From NCBI GenBank assembly GCA_001311805.1, contig BBCA01000041.1, forward strand, positions 1 through 26,953: 26,953 nt of DNA, given 5' to 3'. The stretch is from Lentibacillus juripiscarius JCM 12147. GTDB lineage: Bacteria; Bacillota; Bacilli; Bacillales_D; Amphibacillaceae. Positions within the stretch are counted from its first letter, which is position 1, and each line of letters begins with the position of its first letter. The notes below the pieces were generated by a model. The model made no database searches. It had not been told where the DNA came from and saw only the letters and a program-made list of their open reading frames with translations. Shown one piece after another: positions 9,691 through 18,021 of this stretch. The position numbers and the translations under genes were made by a program.

Positions 9691-9754
9691 AACGGCTCTT
9701 TTCGTATACGTTAATGTTTTTTCCAGTACAGTTGATATAAAGTGCGATATAACT

Positions 9755-10047
9755 TTGTATGAGCGTTAAACTGCCGCTGCGGAAATACACTGGGGTGCTC
9801 GTCGCGTTGCAAGCTGATTCGGCGAAGTGTACGCTCCTCGCAACTCGCAGCCAACTCGGTGGATGTTTTGCTCGTCGCTTTCCGTGGGCGGCTGATGAGC
9901 CTCCTCATGCTCGTCACGTTACAAGCTAACTCGGTGAAGCATACGCTCCTCGCAGGTCGCAGATTACTCAGTGAAGTCTTGCTTTGTGCTTGCGCATTGC
10001 GGGGTCTCATCTAGGCCTCTGCTCCCACAGGTGTATGTCCTCCGCTG
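9755..10047 (-). repeat. Dispersed non-coding repeat with two tandem 112-bp units
   Basis: On the plus strand a 112-bp unit starting GCTCGTCGCGTTGCAAG at 9797 recurs in diverged form at 9909 (GCTCGTCACGTTACAAG), each with a shorter internal sub-repeat of about 39 bases. The minus strand begins with TGTGGGAGCAGAGG, then GATGAGACCCCGC, the same order of motifs as the element at 10108-10356 (CCTGCGGGAAAAG, then GAAGACCCCGC). I take it as a member of that repeat family in opposite orientation. Reverse ORFs through it (9711-10010 and 9964-10314) are low-complexity and not credible genes. Confidence 0.7.
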
Positions 10048-10107
10048 GTGTTGTACTTGTAATCTTATTATATTTACTTGATGCTTAATTATATCTCTAT
10101 TTTGATG

Positions 10108-10356
10108 GTTGATTGGAGTGGAGGCCAGTCGACTCCTGCGGGAAAAGCAACAGCTGAAGACCCCGCAGGACAAGGAAAGCTGCGGCAGCGTTACATCGCA
10201 CGAAGAAAAAGTGTTTTCCTTTTTCGAGGAAGCGATTTTCTTCCGAGGAGGCTGAAGCGTTGCCCGCGGTAAAGAAGACACTGCGAAAAGCGTGAGGTTG
10301 AGCAGATGTCGCACTTATGCCTGTGGTGAAAGCGACTGGCTGGAACGGAAATCAAC
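10108..10356 (+). repeat. Bacillaceae-type dispersed repeat with complementary ends
   Basis: The ends GTTGATT and AATCAAC are exact inverted repeats, and inside them GGCCAGTCG faces CGACTGGC, so the element can fold on itself. The body has the sequence CTCCTGCGGGAAAAGCAACA, then GACCCCGCAGGA, GAGGAGGCTGAAG and GCCCGCGG, which I recognise from memory as a repeat scattered through genomes of Virgibacillus, Oceanobacillus and relatives. Two internal stretches (about 10172-10240 and 10272-10328) appear to be extra compared with the usual compact form. No coding capacity is evident. Confidence 0.75.
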
Positions 10357-10458
10357 AAGCACTTACATAGCATTAGAAATTGTTTAGTAGGGTTTGTTTT
10401 TTAAAGTGACGCCAGAAGCAGCAGTTTTTTTAGGAAACAGCCATTAAAATAGACAGAG

Positions 10459-10488
10459 AAAAGCTGTATTGCGCTTGCAATACAGCTT
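10459..10488 (-). terminator. Rho-independent terminator of the minus-strand MltG-like operon
   Basis: On the minus strand AAGCTGTATTGC pairs with GCAATACAGCTT around a short loop, followed by TTTTCTCT. It overlaps the stop codon of the gene at 10487-11041. Confidence 0.85.
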
Positions 10489-11041
10489 AATTCGTGATGG
10501 CCTCTGCAATTTCATAATGGCTCATGTCACTTGTCAGTTCAAATTCACCGAGCTGCACATATTTGGTGTAGCTTTTATCCTCCAGGTATTGTGTGAATTC
10601 GTCTGCACTTTCAATAATGTTATTTTCCTGCAGTGTTTCACTGATAGTAGATGGGGGCGTCCCAGATTCAATTGTCAGCGTATAAGTTGTTGGCTGACTG
10701 TCCTCGGACGTTTGTTCTCCTTCGTCATCATCGTTATTGCTATTTTTCTCTTCGCTTTGACTTTTTTCATTTTTATTGGTGCTGGAGGCTGTCTCCTCAC
10801 CTTTGTTCTTCTGATCGGAATCCGTTTCTTCGTTTTTGTTTTGATCGGATTGTACTGAAACCGAAATATATTCTGATTCTGTCATGACATGATAGCCTTT
10901 CGATTCGACCTTTTTAATCATGTCTTCGGTTGATAGCTCCGAATTGTTCTGGCCGCTGCCGGAAAAATAAAATGTTGCAAGCAATATGATTCCGGCTGTC
11001 AATAAACCAAGTGCAAAAGAGCGGATTAATTGTTTCATCAT
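10487..11041 (-). CDS. Membrane-anchored protein with MltG/YceG-like LysM subdomain
   Basis: The protein is 184 residues: a basic start and one membrane helix at about residues 8-27, a short extracellular stretch ending YISVSV, a highly polar linker at about 65-115 rich in Asn, Ser, Glu, Asp and Lys, and a C-terminal piece of about 65 residues. That last part (SGTPPSTISETLQENNII, then SADEFTQYL) resembles the LysM-like subdomain at the front of MltG endolytic transglycosylases. The catalytic MltG domain is absent, so I do not infer lytic activity; wall binding is possible. It occupies the position of Bacillus subtilis yqzC (from memory), convergent with the pst operon. ATG 11041 follows AGGGGA. 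It ends in a strong terminator. Confidence 0.72.
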   Translation of the reverse strand: MMKQLIRSFALGLLTAGIILLATFYFSGSGQNNSELSTEDMIKKVESKGYHVMTESEYISVSVQSDQNKNEETDSDQKNKGEETASSTNKNEKSQSEEKNSNNDDDEGEQTSEDSQPTTYTLTIESGTPPSTISETLQENNIIESADEFTQYLEDKSYTKYVQLGEFELTSDMSHYEIAEAITN

Positions 11042-11072
11042 CTTCCCCTATCTTTCTGTTAAGCTGAGTATT

Positions 11073-11287
11073 TTAGTCATTATGTACAGTGTCTTCCGAG
11101 AAGTCGTTTGTCAGCAGTTCTTCTTCCAGGACTTTTATTTTTTCTTCATTTGATAATTGTCCTGCATAGTTGAAATCGAAATTTGTTCCAGCTCGCTTTC
11201 CAGTTCGTCAAACTTATCATTCATGAAAAACGACAGGATTAGGAGCACCACTGCAATGACAATGACGGCAACTATCGCAAAGATCAT
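11073..11287 (-). CDS. Small single-helix membrane protein, yqzD position (one frameshift)
   Basis: This short gene of about 71 residues begins with ATG 11287 behind GGAGGGG. The N-terminus is one long hydrophobic helix ([20 protein letters not shown]), then an acidic, coiled-coil-like tail. The first frame ends early, but one extra A near 11182 joins it to [15 protein letters not shown] and [11 protein letters not shown]. The stop lies 31 bases before the MltG-like gene, so both form a two-gene minus-strand operon, matching the yqzD-yqzC pair of Bacillus subtilis in position. No function can be assigned. Confidence 0.62.
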
Positions 11288-11369
11288 GATATTCCCCTCC
11301 ATTCATTCATCATTACAGTTATAACATACATTGCCCAAAAGAGAAATGAGCAATTTTTAACAGTGATTC

Positions 11370-11398
11370 TTGAATATTTCTCGGATATCTGCTATTAT
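11370..11398 (+). promoter_or_regulatory. Probable sigma-A promoter of rpmG
   Basis: TTGAAT at 11370 and TATTAT at 11393 are separated by exactly 17 bases; an overlapping TATAAT occurs three bases further. It lies about 70 bases before the rpmG start, in the divergent gap with the minus-strand operon. Confidence 0.6.
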
Positions 11399-11466
11399 AA
11401 TTAAGTCTGAAACGTCATAATAAACGTCTTTGAAAAGTGACATTCTATTGTTTGGAGGGAAAATAA

Positions 11467-11615
11467 ATGCGCGTAAATATTACACTTGCTTGTACAGAGA
11501 CAGGTGACCGTAACTATATTTCAACAAAAATAAGCGGAAAAACCCAGAACGTTTGGAGCTTATGAAATATTGCCCGCGTCTGAAGAAACATACGCTTCAC
11601 CGCGAGACCAAATAA
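11467..11615 (+). CDS. rpmG: 50S ribosomal protein L33 (one frameshift)
   Basis: This small basic protein of the large ribosomal subunit has 49 residues when one A is restored in the A run near 11530; the reading is then [35 protein letters not shown] and ends HTLHRETK. Only two cysteines remain, because the usual CxxC partners are replaced (CTETG, CPRLKK), so it belongs to the zinc-independent type of L33. ATG 11467 follows GGAGGG. It is too short and broken to appear as one open frame. It has its own promoter and a terminator. Confidence 0.9.
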
Positions 11616-11627
11616 TACGGTCCTATC

Positions 11628-11660
11628 AGCTCTTGCCATATTGCGGCAAGAGCTTTATTA
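11628..11660 (+). terminator. Rho-independent terminator after rpmG
   Basis: A perfect 10-bp stem, AGCTCTTGCC with GGCAAGAGCT, has a seven-base loop and a short T-rich tail. It ends about 33 bases before yqgN. Confidence 0.8.
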
Positions 11661-11692
11661 TTGCAACAGAATGGTGTACAGTTCAGTCGGGG

Positions 11693-12269
11693 GTGTTTAA
11701 ACTGGATAAACAAGCAATGCGGAAAGGCGCAATGGAAGAACTGAAAAATATACCAGATAATCAACGGCGGCAAATTGAGCAGGAGCTTAAGCGGCACCTT
11801 ACAGTTTCGGATGCGTGGCAATCGGCGGACAGGTTGGCATAACGGTGGCTAAAGGGTTTGAGTGGAACACGGAGCCGATCATCGATGCTGCCTGGCAAGA
11901 AGGGAAAACAGTCTGTGTACCTAAATGCTTCCCAGACGAGCGGAAGCTGAATTTTTCATCCTTGATACATATGATCAGCTGGAGACCGTTTATCACGGCC
12001 TATTGGAACCAAAACCATCTGAAACAGTAAGGGTGAACAAGCAGGATATTGATTTGCTCATTGTCCCAGGACTTCTCTTTGACAAAGGCGGTTTTCGGAT
12101 TGGCTTTGGCGGTGGGTACTACGACCGTTTCCTGACTGACTTCCCGAATCAAAAATTGTCACTGGCTGGGTCATTTCAAGTAGTTGAAAATCTCCCGTCT
12201 GAATCCTACGATATCCCGGTAGATTCCATCATCACCGAACAGGGAATGCTGCATCAGGGAGGAATGTAA
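11693..12269 (+). CDS. yqgN: 5-formyltetrahydrofolate cyclo-ligase (two frameshifts)
   Basis: The enzyme uses ATP to convert 5-formyl-THF to 5,10-methenyl-THF in folate metabolism. The rebuilt protein has about 190 residues with an N-terminal basic helix (LDKQAMRKGAMEELKN), GFEWNTEPIIDAAW, PGLLFDKGGFRIGFGGGYYD with the signature glycine-rich nucleotide/substrate loop, and the C-terminal PVDSIITEQ. Frame breaks near 11840 and 11955 are each repaired by one base (G and T). The start is uncertain: GTG 11693 abuts a G run, ATG 11717 would trim the family N-terminus, and an error in the start region is possible. The stop is one base before the next gene. Confidence 0.88.
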
Positions 12270-12270
12270 G

Positions 12271-13283
12271 GTGGATTTTGCACGGTATTCACGGCAAATG
12301 CTGTTTGGACCGATCCAGGAAACAGGACAACAAAACTAGCCGAAAGCTCGGTACTCGTTGTCGGTGCAGGTGCGTTGGGAAGTATTATTAGCAACCAGCT
12401 TGTGCGGGCGGGGGTTGGCAAGATTCGTCTGATCGACCGTGACTATGTTGAATGGAGCAATTTGCAGCGGCAAATGCTGTTTGATGAAGATGATGTCAGA
12501 GAGGCGGTGCCGAAAGCCATCGCAGCGAAAAGGAAATTGGAACGAATGAACAGCCAGGTGACAGTGGAAGCTATCGTTGGCAACGTATCACTCGACAATA
12601 CAGATGAACTATTGGACGGCATTGACGTTGTTTTGGACGGGACAGATAACTTTTCCACCCGCTATTTGCTGAACGATGCCTGTTTTCAAAGAGGAATTCC
12701 ATTTTCCTATGGAGGGGTGGTCAGTTCAAGGGGGATGCAAGCGTTCTTTATTCCGCATGTAACCCCATGCCTGCGTTGTATTGCAAAAGAAGGTGCAGCC
12801 AGTGGGCAGACATGTGATACAGCAGGTGTCATTTCGCCGGCGGTCAATATCGTTGCATCCCATCAGGTGACAGAAACACTGAAGTATTTGACCGGCAACC
12901 GGAATGCACTCCGGAATACCTTAAAAACGTTCGATATCTGGCTGAACAACCAGTACGATATGAAATTATCAGCAACTGATCCAAGCTGCCCGGTCTGCGG
13001 GAACCATGAATACCCAGCTTTGAATCAATCAGTTAAGAATGAGGAAACGGTTTTATGCGGGCGTGATACTGTCCAGATTCATCGTGAAGCAGGCATGGAT
13101 CTGACATATTGGGAAAAAACACTTGCACACGCAGCGGATATACAGCGCACACCGTTTTTACTGAAAGCTGTTTTTCAGGAAGGGATTCAGTTTGTCCTGT
13201 TCAAAGATGGTCGGGTGCTTGTCCAAGGAACAGAGGACCCTGTTCAGGCGCGTATATGGTATGACCGCTACATTGGATCCTGA
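12271..13283 (+). CDS. ThiF/MoeB/HesA-family E1-like adenylyltransferase (one frameshift)
   Basis: Proteins of this family adenylate the C-terminus of a ubiquitin-like sulfur carrier (ThiS or MoaD). The rebuilt protein of about 338 residues has the nucleotide loop VVGAGALGS, the Asp-rich IRLIDRDYVEWSNLQRQ, GTDNFSTRYLLNDAC, a Zn pair CLRC plus CPVC, and the catalytic region QTCDTAGVISP. A domain of about 90 residues follows the Zn site. GTG 12271 follows GGAGG of the yqgN end; its frame breaks near 12332 in an A run. No thiS, moaD, thiG or moa gene is nearby, so the partner cannot be told. Translation is probably coupled to yqgN. Confidence 0.87.
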
Positions 13284-13348
13284 TGCATAATCTCATGCAA
13301 TTGGCAGATAACTAAAACACCATACGATAAGAAAAGGGTGTGTCAGTT

Positions 13349-13528
13349 ATGAGATTCTTTACAGTACTTACGCTGGCAGTGACAGCGGCAGCGATGATTT
13401 TCAAGTGGCGTTACCGGATTATGAACACACTCCTCGCCATCAGTTTCCTGCGGCGGGCAGCAGTGATGATTTCGATGAATATGCCGGCAATCCGCCAGAA
13501 GTTATTGCCAGGTCTGTTTCAGCGTTAA
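13349..13528 (+). CDS. Small hypothetical protein, yqgO position
   Basis: This 59-residue ORF starts at ATG 13349 after AAGGGTG. It has a hydrophobic N-terminal half with basic residues in the middle (FKWRYRIMN) and a C-terminus NMPAIRQKLLPGLF. It sits between the ThiF-family gene and the rhomboid gene, where Bacillus subtilis carries the short yqgO, and is followed directly by a terminator. I do not know a function; one membrane helix is likely. Confidence 0.6.
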   Translation: MRFFTVLTLAVTAAAMIFKWRYRIMNTLLAISFLRRAAVMISMNMPAIRQKLLPGLFQR

Positions 13529-13555
13529 ATCCGTTCCATAAACGAACCAATGTCG

Positions 13556-13585
13556 AGAAGCTGTTACTAGGACAGCTTCTTTTTT
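13556..13585 (+). terminator. Rho-independent terminator before gluP
   Basis: The stem AGAAGCTGT with ACAGCTTCT has a seven-base loop and a run of T. It ends the operon yqgN to yqgO-like. Confidence 0.9.
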
Positions 13586-13673
13586 CATTAAGACAAGTTT
13601 TTTCTAACAGCAGAAGGTCTTTTACGAAAAGAAAAATCGGCTTAAGTTTGGTATGATTGCCAAGAGGGGGGGA

Positions 13674-15224
13674 ATGGATGTGGAGAAGAACTACAGAATG
13701 CATCACTTGGCATATCAATTGATCAGTACAGGGGATTTTGAGGTTCTGCACTATAATGAAAATGAAATATGGCTGGAGAAGCTTGCTGGTAAGACATCAA
13801 GGGTTGTCCGTCTATTTCAAGGCGGTTTTGACTGGAAAAACCACCTAAAAGATATCGCACTTGTTTTTCAGAAAGCGAAAGCTATAAGGCGTTCGTTCAA
13901 GGGGAAACATGTGGAAATACATAATGTATATATTGCCGCACATCCTCCGGTGGATGATTGGGGAAATATTGAGAAAGCCTATGCAGCTGCAGGAAAGGCA
14001 TCCCATCAAAATGCATCTGTATTATTTGTCGGAGCAGGAAAAAGAAGAAGGATTACAGCGCTTGCAGGACGTTGCCGGAGCAGAACTCATAGATGATTCG
14101 GCAAATTATTCGGAAGCAGATCTATCCGAGCATGCCGCTTATTACCGGAAGCAGCTGGCTGACAAAGCGGACCAAAAACAGCGCGAAGCAGAAAAATTGT
14201 TCGCAAAAGGCAAGCCAATCTTCACGTATATGCTGCTAGCTGTTAATTTGCTCCTGTTTCTGCTGCTTGTCATGAATGGCGGAAGTACGTCCACTGAAAC
14301 ATTAATCCGTTTGGGGCCAAATACAACCCTGCCATTCTGGAAATGGGGAATGGTGGCGAATCATTACCTCCATGTTTCTGCACATTGGCCTTCCTCATTT
14401 GGCCATGAATATGCTTGCAGTTTATTACTTGGGAACAGCTGTGGAGCGTATTTACGGATCGTTCAGATTCATTCTGATTTATTTTTGGCTGGAATCGGCG
14501 GGGGACTGGCAAGCTTTGCGTTTACGGAGAATATATCCGCAGGTGCTTCTGGTGCATTGTTTGGGTTATTCGGTGCCCTCTTGTTTTTGGTGTTATGCAT
14601 AAGCGGGTATTTTTTCAGACAATGGGGATGAATTTGCTTATATTGGTTGGCATCAATATTGGTTTCGGCCTCTTGGTACCACAAATTGACAACAGTGCGC
14701 ACCTTGGCGGGTTAATTGCTGGTTTTATCGCATCCGTTATTGTTCGGATGCCTGGAAGAAAGTCGGCTATGATACAAGTATCTGCATTCCTATTGTATGT
14801 ACTGCTGACCGCTGGATTGGTTGCTTATGGTGTGACAGCCAATGAAGAAAATCCGGCTTACCAGTTGATGAATGCAGAACAGCTGCTCACACAGAATAAA
14901 TATGAAGAGGTTGTTGATGTGGCCACAACCGGATTGACGATGGATGGAAAGCTGTCCCCGGACTTGGAGAGCCGGTTATTATTTCAGCGTTCCTATGCAT
15001 ATATCCAATTGGGAAGAATCGATCAGGCGATAGCCGATTTGGAGAAATCGACTGAGCTGAATGACCAGTTTGCAGAGGCTTATTACAATCTTGCCATCTT
15101 GTATGATGATCAAGGAACGGATGCATTGGCCACCGAGCACATTCAAACAGCATATGAACTGGATTCAGGCAATAAGGATATCCAGCAGCTGTATGAACGG
15201 ATAACGGGTAAGCCTGCCCAATGA
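13674..15224 (+). CDS. gluP: Rhomboid intramembrane serine protease with TPR tail (about four frameshifts)
   Basis: This integral membrane protease (YqgP/GluP) cuts substrates within the membrane; the Bacillus subtilis homologue acts in MgtE turnover. About 517 residues: a soluble N-terminal domain with PPVDDWGNIEKAY, a membrane domain starting FTYMLLAVNLL and NGGSTSTETLIRLG, the catalytic serine in SAGASGALFGLFGALLF, the catalytic histidine in IDNSAHLGGLIAGF, and a C-terminal region with two TPR-like repeats (SYAYIQLGRIDQAIADLEKS and AYYNLAILYDDQG). Frame breaks near 14015, 14350, 14490 and 14590 are single bases with conserved sequence on both sides. ATG 13674 follows AGGGGGGG. Confidence 0.9.
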
Positions 15225-15255
15225 TACTAACGTTGTGCTTGCAGTCTGGTGATTG

Positions 15256-16130
15256 TCAGAAATCAGGATATTGCTGGATGAGTCTTTTTTTCTTTCCATT
15301 TACTTCATAGAGGACGACCAAATGGGTGTTCTGTTTATTAAATAGAATGACGGGGACGAAGCTTGTCAATGTTTCAGACTCAGATTCCGCAGTGATGAAT
15401 GGAACCACATAATTTTTATAAAGACCTTCCCATAATTGTCCGATTATCTGATTCGTCTGTTCTTGTGTGAATGAGGGGAGCGGTTGGTGGTTGAATTTTT
15501 CCAGTCCTGTCAGTGGAACGGCCGTATAAGATTCTTTATTGATCTGAAAGTGGTCCATCAGCTGGTTCCATGAATAGGATAATTGCTGTTCTGTCGTATG
15601 TCCCAGCAGGCGTTCCCATTCATGTTCATCATCCGTTTCCGCTTTCTTGAACGATTGCATTGATGTGTTAGGGGAATCAATGACATATAACTGATCATAT
15701 GTCATTTGCTGTATGCTGGTTATCTGGTCATCTGGATTATGCACTTCCCCGTGGTGATAGGATATTGCCTGGTAATAGTTGCTGTCCTCTCCCGTGATTT
15801 TTTCCTTCATCTTAATCGTGTCCGTATTTTCTTTCCATTTCGTCTTTATGCCGTACAGCCGGCCATTATCGAACAATAGTGTGACATCCTGACGCAAGTA
15901 CGCCTCGTTTTCACTTACTGACTTGCTTTTCCACACAACGTCATAGGAATCTCTCGTTTTTGTGAAACCAGTTTTACCGCAGTGCTTGTCCCCTGAAAAC
16001 CCGCTTCCGGATCTTCCTGGAAATAAGTAATGGCAGGTGCTGAAGCTGATTGCCACATGTAAATAAGGACGCATGTACAAAGAAATGGGATTATTGCTAA
16101 CATGGCCAGTTGTTTTTTCATCATCATCAT
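15256..16130 (-). CDS. Membrane-anchored protein of unknown function (one frameshift)
   Basis: I do not recognise this gene. The rebuilt product is about 290 residues: ATG 16130 opens four Met codons, a Lys pair and one hydrophobic helix (about residues 7-27, AMLAIIPFLCTCVLIYMW), followed by a long extracellular domain. That domain contains LLFDNGRLYGIKTKWKEN, a YYQAISYHHGE stretch, and an ending with VILFNKQNTHLVVLYEVNGKK. The frame breaks near 15985. It lies between gluP (convergent) and a spore germination-type gene (divergent), which hints at, but does not show, a sporulation link. In Bacillus subtilis no gene sits here, to my recollection. Confidence 0.68.
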
Positions 16131-16276
16131 CCTTTTGGGCGGTTGTTTTGGCAGGCGGGTTCACTTAACAGAAATTGTATGATGCCGAAGTTACCTTTAT
16201 GTATAGAATGGAACATCCGGTATAAACTACTGTACAGGCAACTAAAGTACGCATTTTACAATTGACAGGTGATTGA

Positions 16277-17733
16277 ATGGAAAAAGAAAAACAGCCGCTA
16301 TTCTCTTCATATGACAGGAATGTTGCTTATTTAAAGGAAAGACTTGCTGTTGATAAGAGCTTCGATGTGATTCATCTTGACTTGGAGTATGCCGGCAGAA
16401 ATATGGCTCTTTTCTTGATTGATGGCTTTGCCAAAGATGAAATATTACATTACATTATGAAATTGCTGGCAAAGCTTGAACCGGAGCAACTGGAACCGGA
16501 TCCGCTTGAAAAGCTGTTCAAAACATATATACCATATATTGAAGTCGGTCATGAGAAAGATTTAAACAAGGTAACCGATCTGGTGCTCGGGGGGCCGGCA
16601 GCATTGGTTGTGGAAGGCGTTGACGAAATTATTATGATTGACGCTCGGACATATCCAGTCAGGTCACCGGCTGAACCGGATTTGGAGCGGGTTACCCGCG
16701 GACCAAGGGATGGTTTTGTTGAGACGATTGTATTTAACACTGCCCTGACAAGAAGAAGGGTACGGGATCGGTCTTTGCGCATGGAATATCTGCAAATAGG
16801 CCGACGCTCCATGACGGATGTTGCGGTATGCTATTTGGAAGATATTGCCGACCAGGAACGCGTGGAAGATACCAAAGCCACCTTGCAAAAATTGATACAG
16901 ACGGTTTGCCTATGGCTGAAAAGACCGTTGAAGAATATCTCAGCGGCCGGCACTGGAACCCATACCCGACAGTCCGCTATACGGAACGACCGGATACCGC
17001 CGCTGCCCATTTATACGAGGGGCATGTGCTCATTATTATTGATGGGACACCAAGTGTTATGATTACACCTGCAACCTACTGGCACCATTTGCAGCATGCA
17101 GAAGAATACCGGCAAAAACCGATCGTTGGCGCATATTTGCGGTTTGTGCGTTATTTTGCTGTTTTTGCATCTATTTTTATTTTGCCGCTTTACTATCTTT
17201 TGGCTGTCAATCCTGATTTCCTTCCTGCATCCCTTTCATTTATTGGTCCAAGTGAGGAAGGGACAATGCCTTTTCTGCTCCAGTTTTTTCTGGCAGAAAT
17301 AGGGATTGATGTGCTCAGGTCGGCTGCCATTCATATCCCTTCATCGCTGGCAACAGCGCTCGGACTTGTTGCTGCTATCCTGATTGGCCAGGTTGCGGTG
17401 GAAGTTGGGTTATTCTCCAATGAAGTCGTTCTGTATCTGGCAATTGCCGCCATTGGAACGTATGCGACACCGAGCTATGAATTAAGTTTGGCTAATCGGC
17501 TTGTCCGGATGTTTCTCCTGGCGGTAACCGGGATGTTTGGCGCGATTGGCTATATTGTTGGAATCACGTTCTGGCTGCTCTATCTGATTCGCATGTCGTC
17601 ATTTCAAACTGCTTATCTCTGGCCAGTGCTCCCATTTTCTTATCGTGCATTCCGGAATGTGTTTATTCGTTCGCCAATCCCAATGCAAAATCGCAGACCT
17701 CTATTTTTGGACCCAAAGGATCCGGATCGCTGA
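16277..17733 (+). CDS. spoVAF: SpoVAF-like GerA-family spore membrane protein (one frameshift)
   Basis: This protein of about 485 residues resembles SpoVAF, a member of the GerA family in the inner spore membrane, which acts in nutrient germination. The soluble N-terminal half has VEGVDEIIMIDARTYPVR and the signature GPRDGFVETIVFNTALTRRR with MEYLQIGRRSMTDVAVCYL; the C-terminal half has about five membrane helices, including FASIFILPLYYLLAVN and AIAAIGTYATPSYELSLANR. ALTRRR and the short C-terminus fit SpoVAF better than GerAA. The frame breaks near 16890, repaired by one A. It stands alone, not in a spoVA operon. TGTATA (16200) and TAAACTA (16223) 17 bases apart are a weak forespore-sigma-like candidate. 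Confidence 0.82.
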
Positions 17734-17755
17734 TAAAGGTGATCCGGATTTTTTA
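17720..17755 (+). terminator. Rho-independent terminator overlapping the end of the spoVAF-like gene
   Basis: The stem ATCCGGATC with GATCCGGAT lies on both sides of the stop codon and is followed by TTTTTT. Confidence 0.85.
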
Positions 17756-17774
17756 ATTCCTTATTTGCGTGTCC

Positions 17775-17785
17775 TTTGGTATACT
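17775..17785 (+). promoter_or_regulatory. Extended -10 promoter candidate for yqgQ-glcK
   Basis: TTTGGTATACT holds a TG dinucleotide one base before TATACT, an extended -10 element that needs little -35 sequence. It ends 17 bases before ATG 17803, so the leader would be short. Confidence 0.45.
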
Positions 17786-17802
17786 ATAGAATGGTGATTT
17801 GT

Positions 17803-18021
17803 ATGAAAACAATTTATGATGTAAGGCAGTTATTGAAACGTTTTGGAACGGTTATCTATGTCGGTGACAGGCTGGCTGATTTGGAATTAATGGAAGATGA
17901 AATCAGGGAAATGTATCAAGCTAAGTTTATTGATACAAAAACATACCAAATGGCACTGCTTCTTCTGCGGGAAGAGGCATCACGTCTCCGCGATGAAAAA
18001 GGGGCGAACGATAATGGATAA
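17803..18021 (+). CDS. yqgQ: YqgQ family protein (DUF910-type)
   Basis: This protein of about 72 residues is all-helical with YDVRQLLKRFGTVIYVGDR and LELMEDEIREMYQ, matching YqgQ of Bacillus. That family is small, conserved and of unknown function, often just before glucokinase. ATG 17803 gives the standard N-terminus MKTIYDV; an in-frame ATG at 17791 would add four residues. The ribosome binding site is weak. The last codons overlap the glcK start by 8 bases, so translation is likely coupled. Confidence 0.85.
   Translation: MKTIYDVRQLLKRFGTVIYVGDRLADLELMEDEIREMYQAKFIDTKTYQMALLLLREEASRLRDEKGANDNG

Noticed and set aside
9797..10020. Tandem repeats as a CRISPR array
   Set aside because: There are only two long, diverged units, no short identical repeats with unique spacers, and no cas genes.
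9711..10314. Reverse ORFs of 99 and 116 residues in the repeat region
   Set aside because: They follow repeat units, are rich in Arg, Ser and Cys, and have no start signal; the reading frame is a by-product of the repeat composition.
10469..10887. Plus-strand ORFs antisense to the MltG-like gene
   Set aside because: They are shadow frames of a clear minus-strand gene with its own start signal and terminator.
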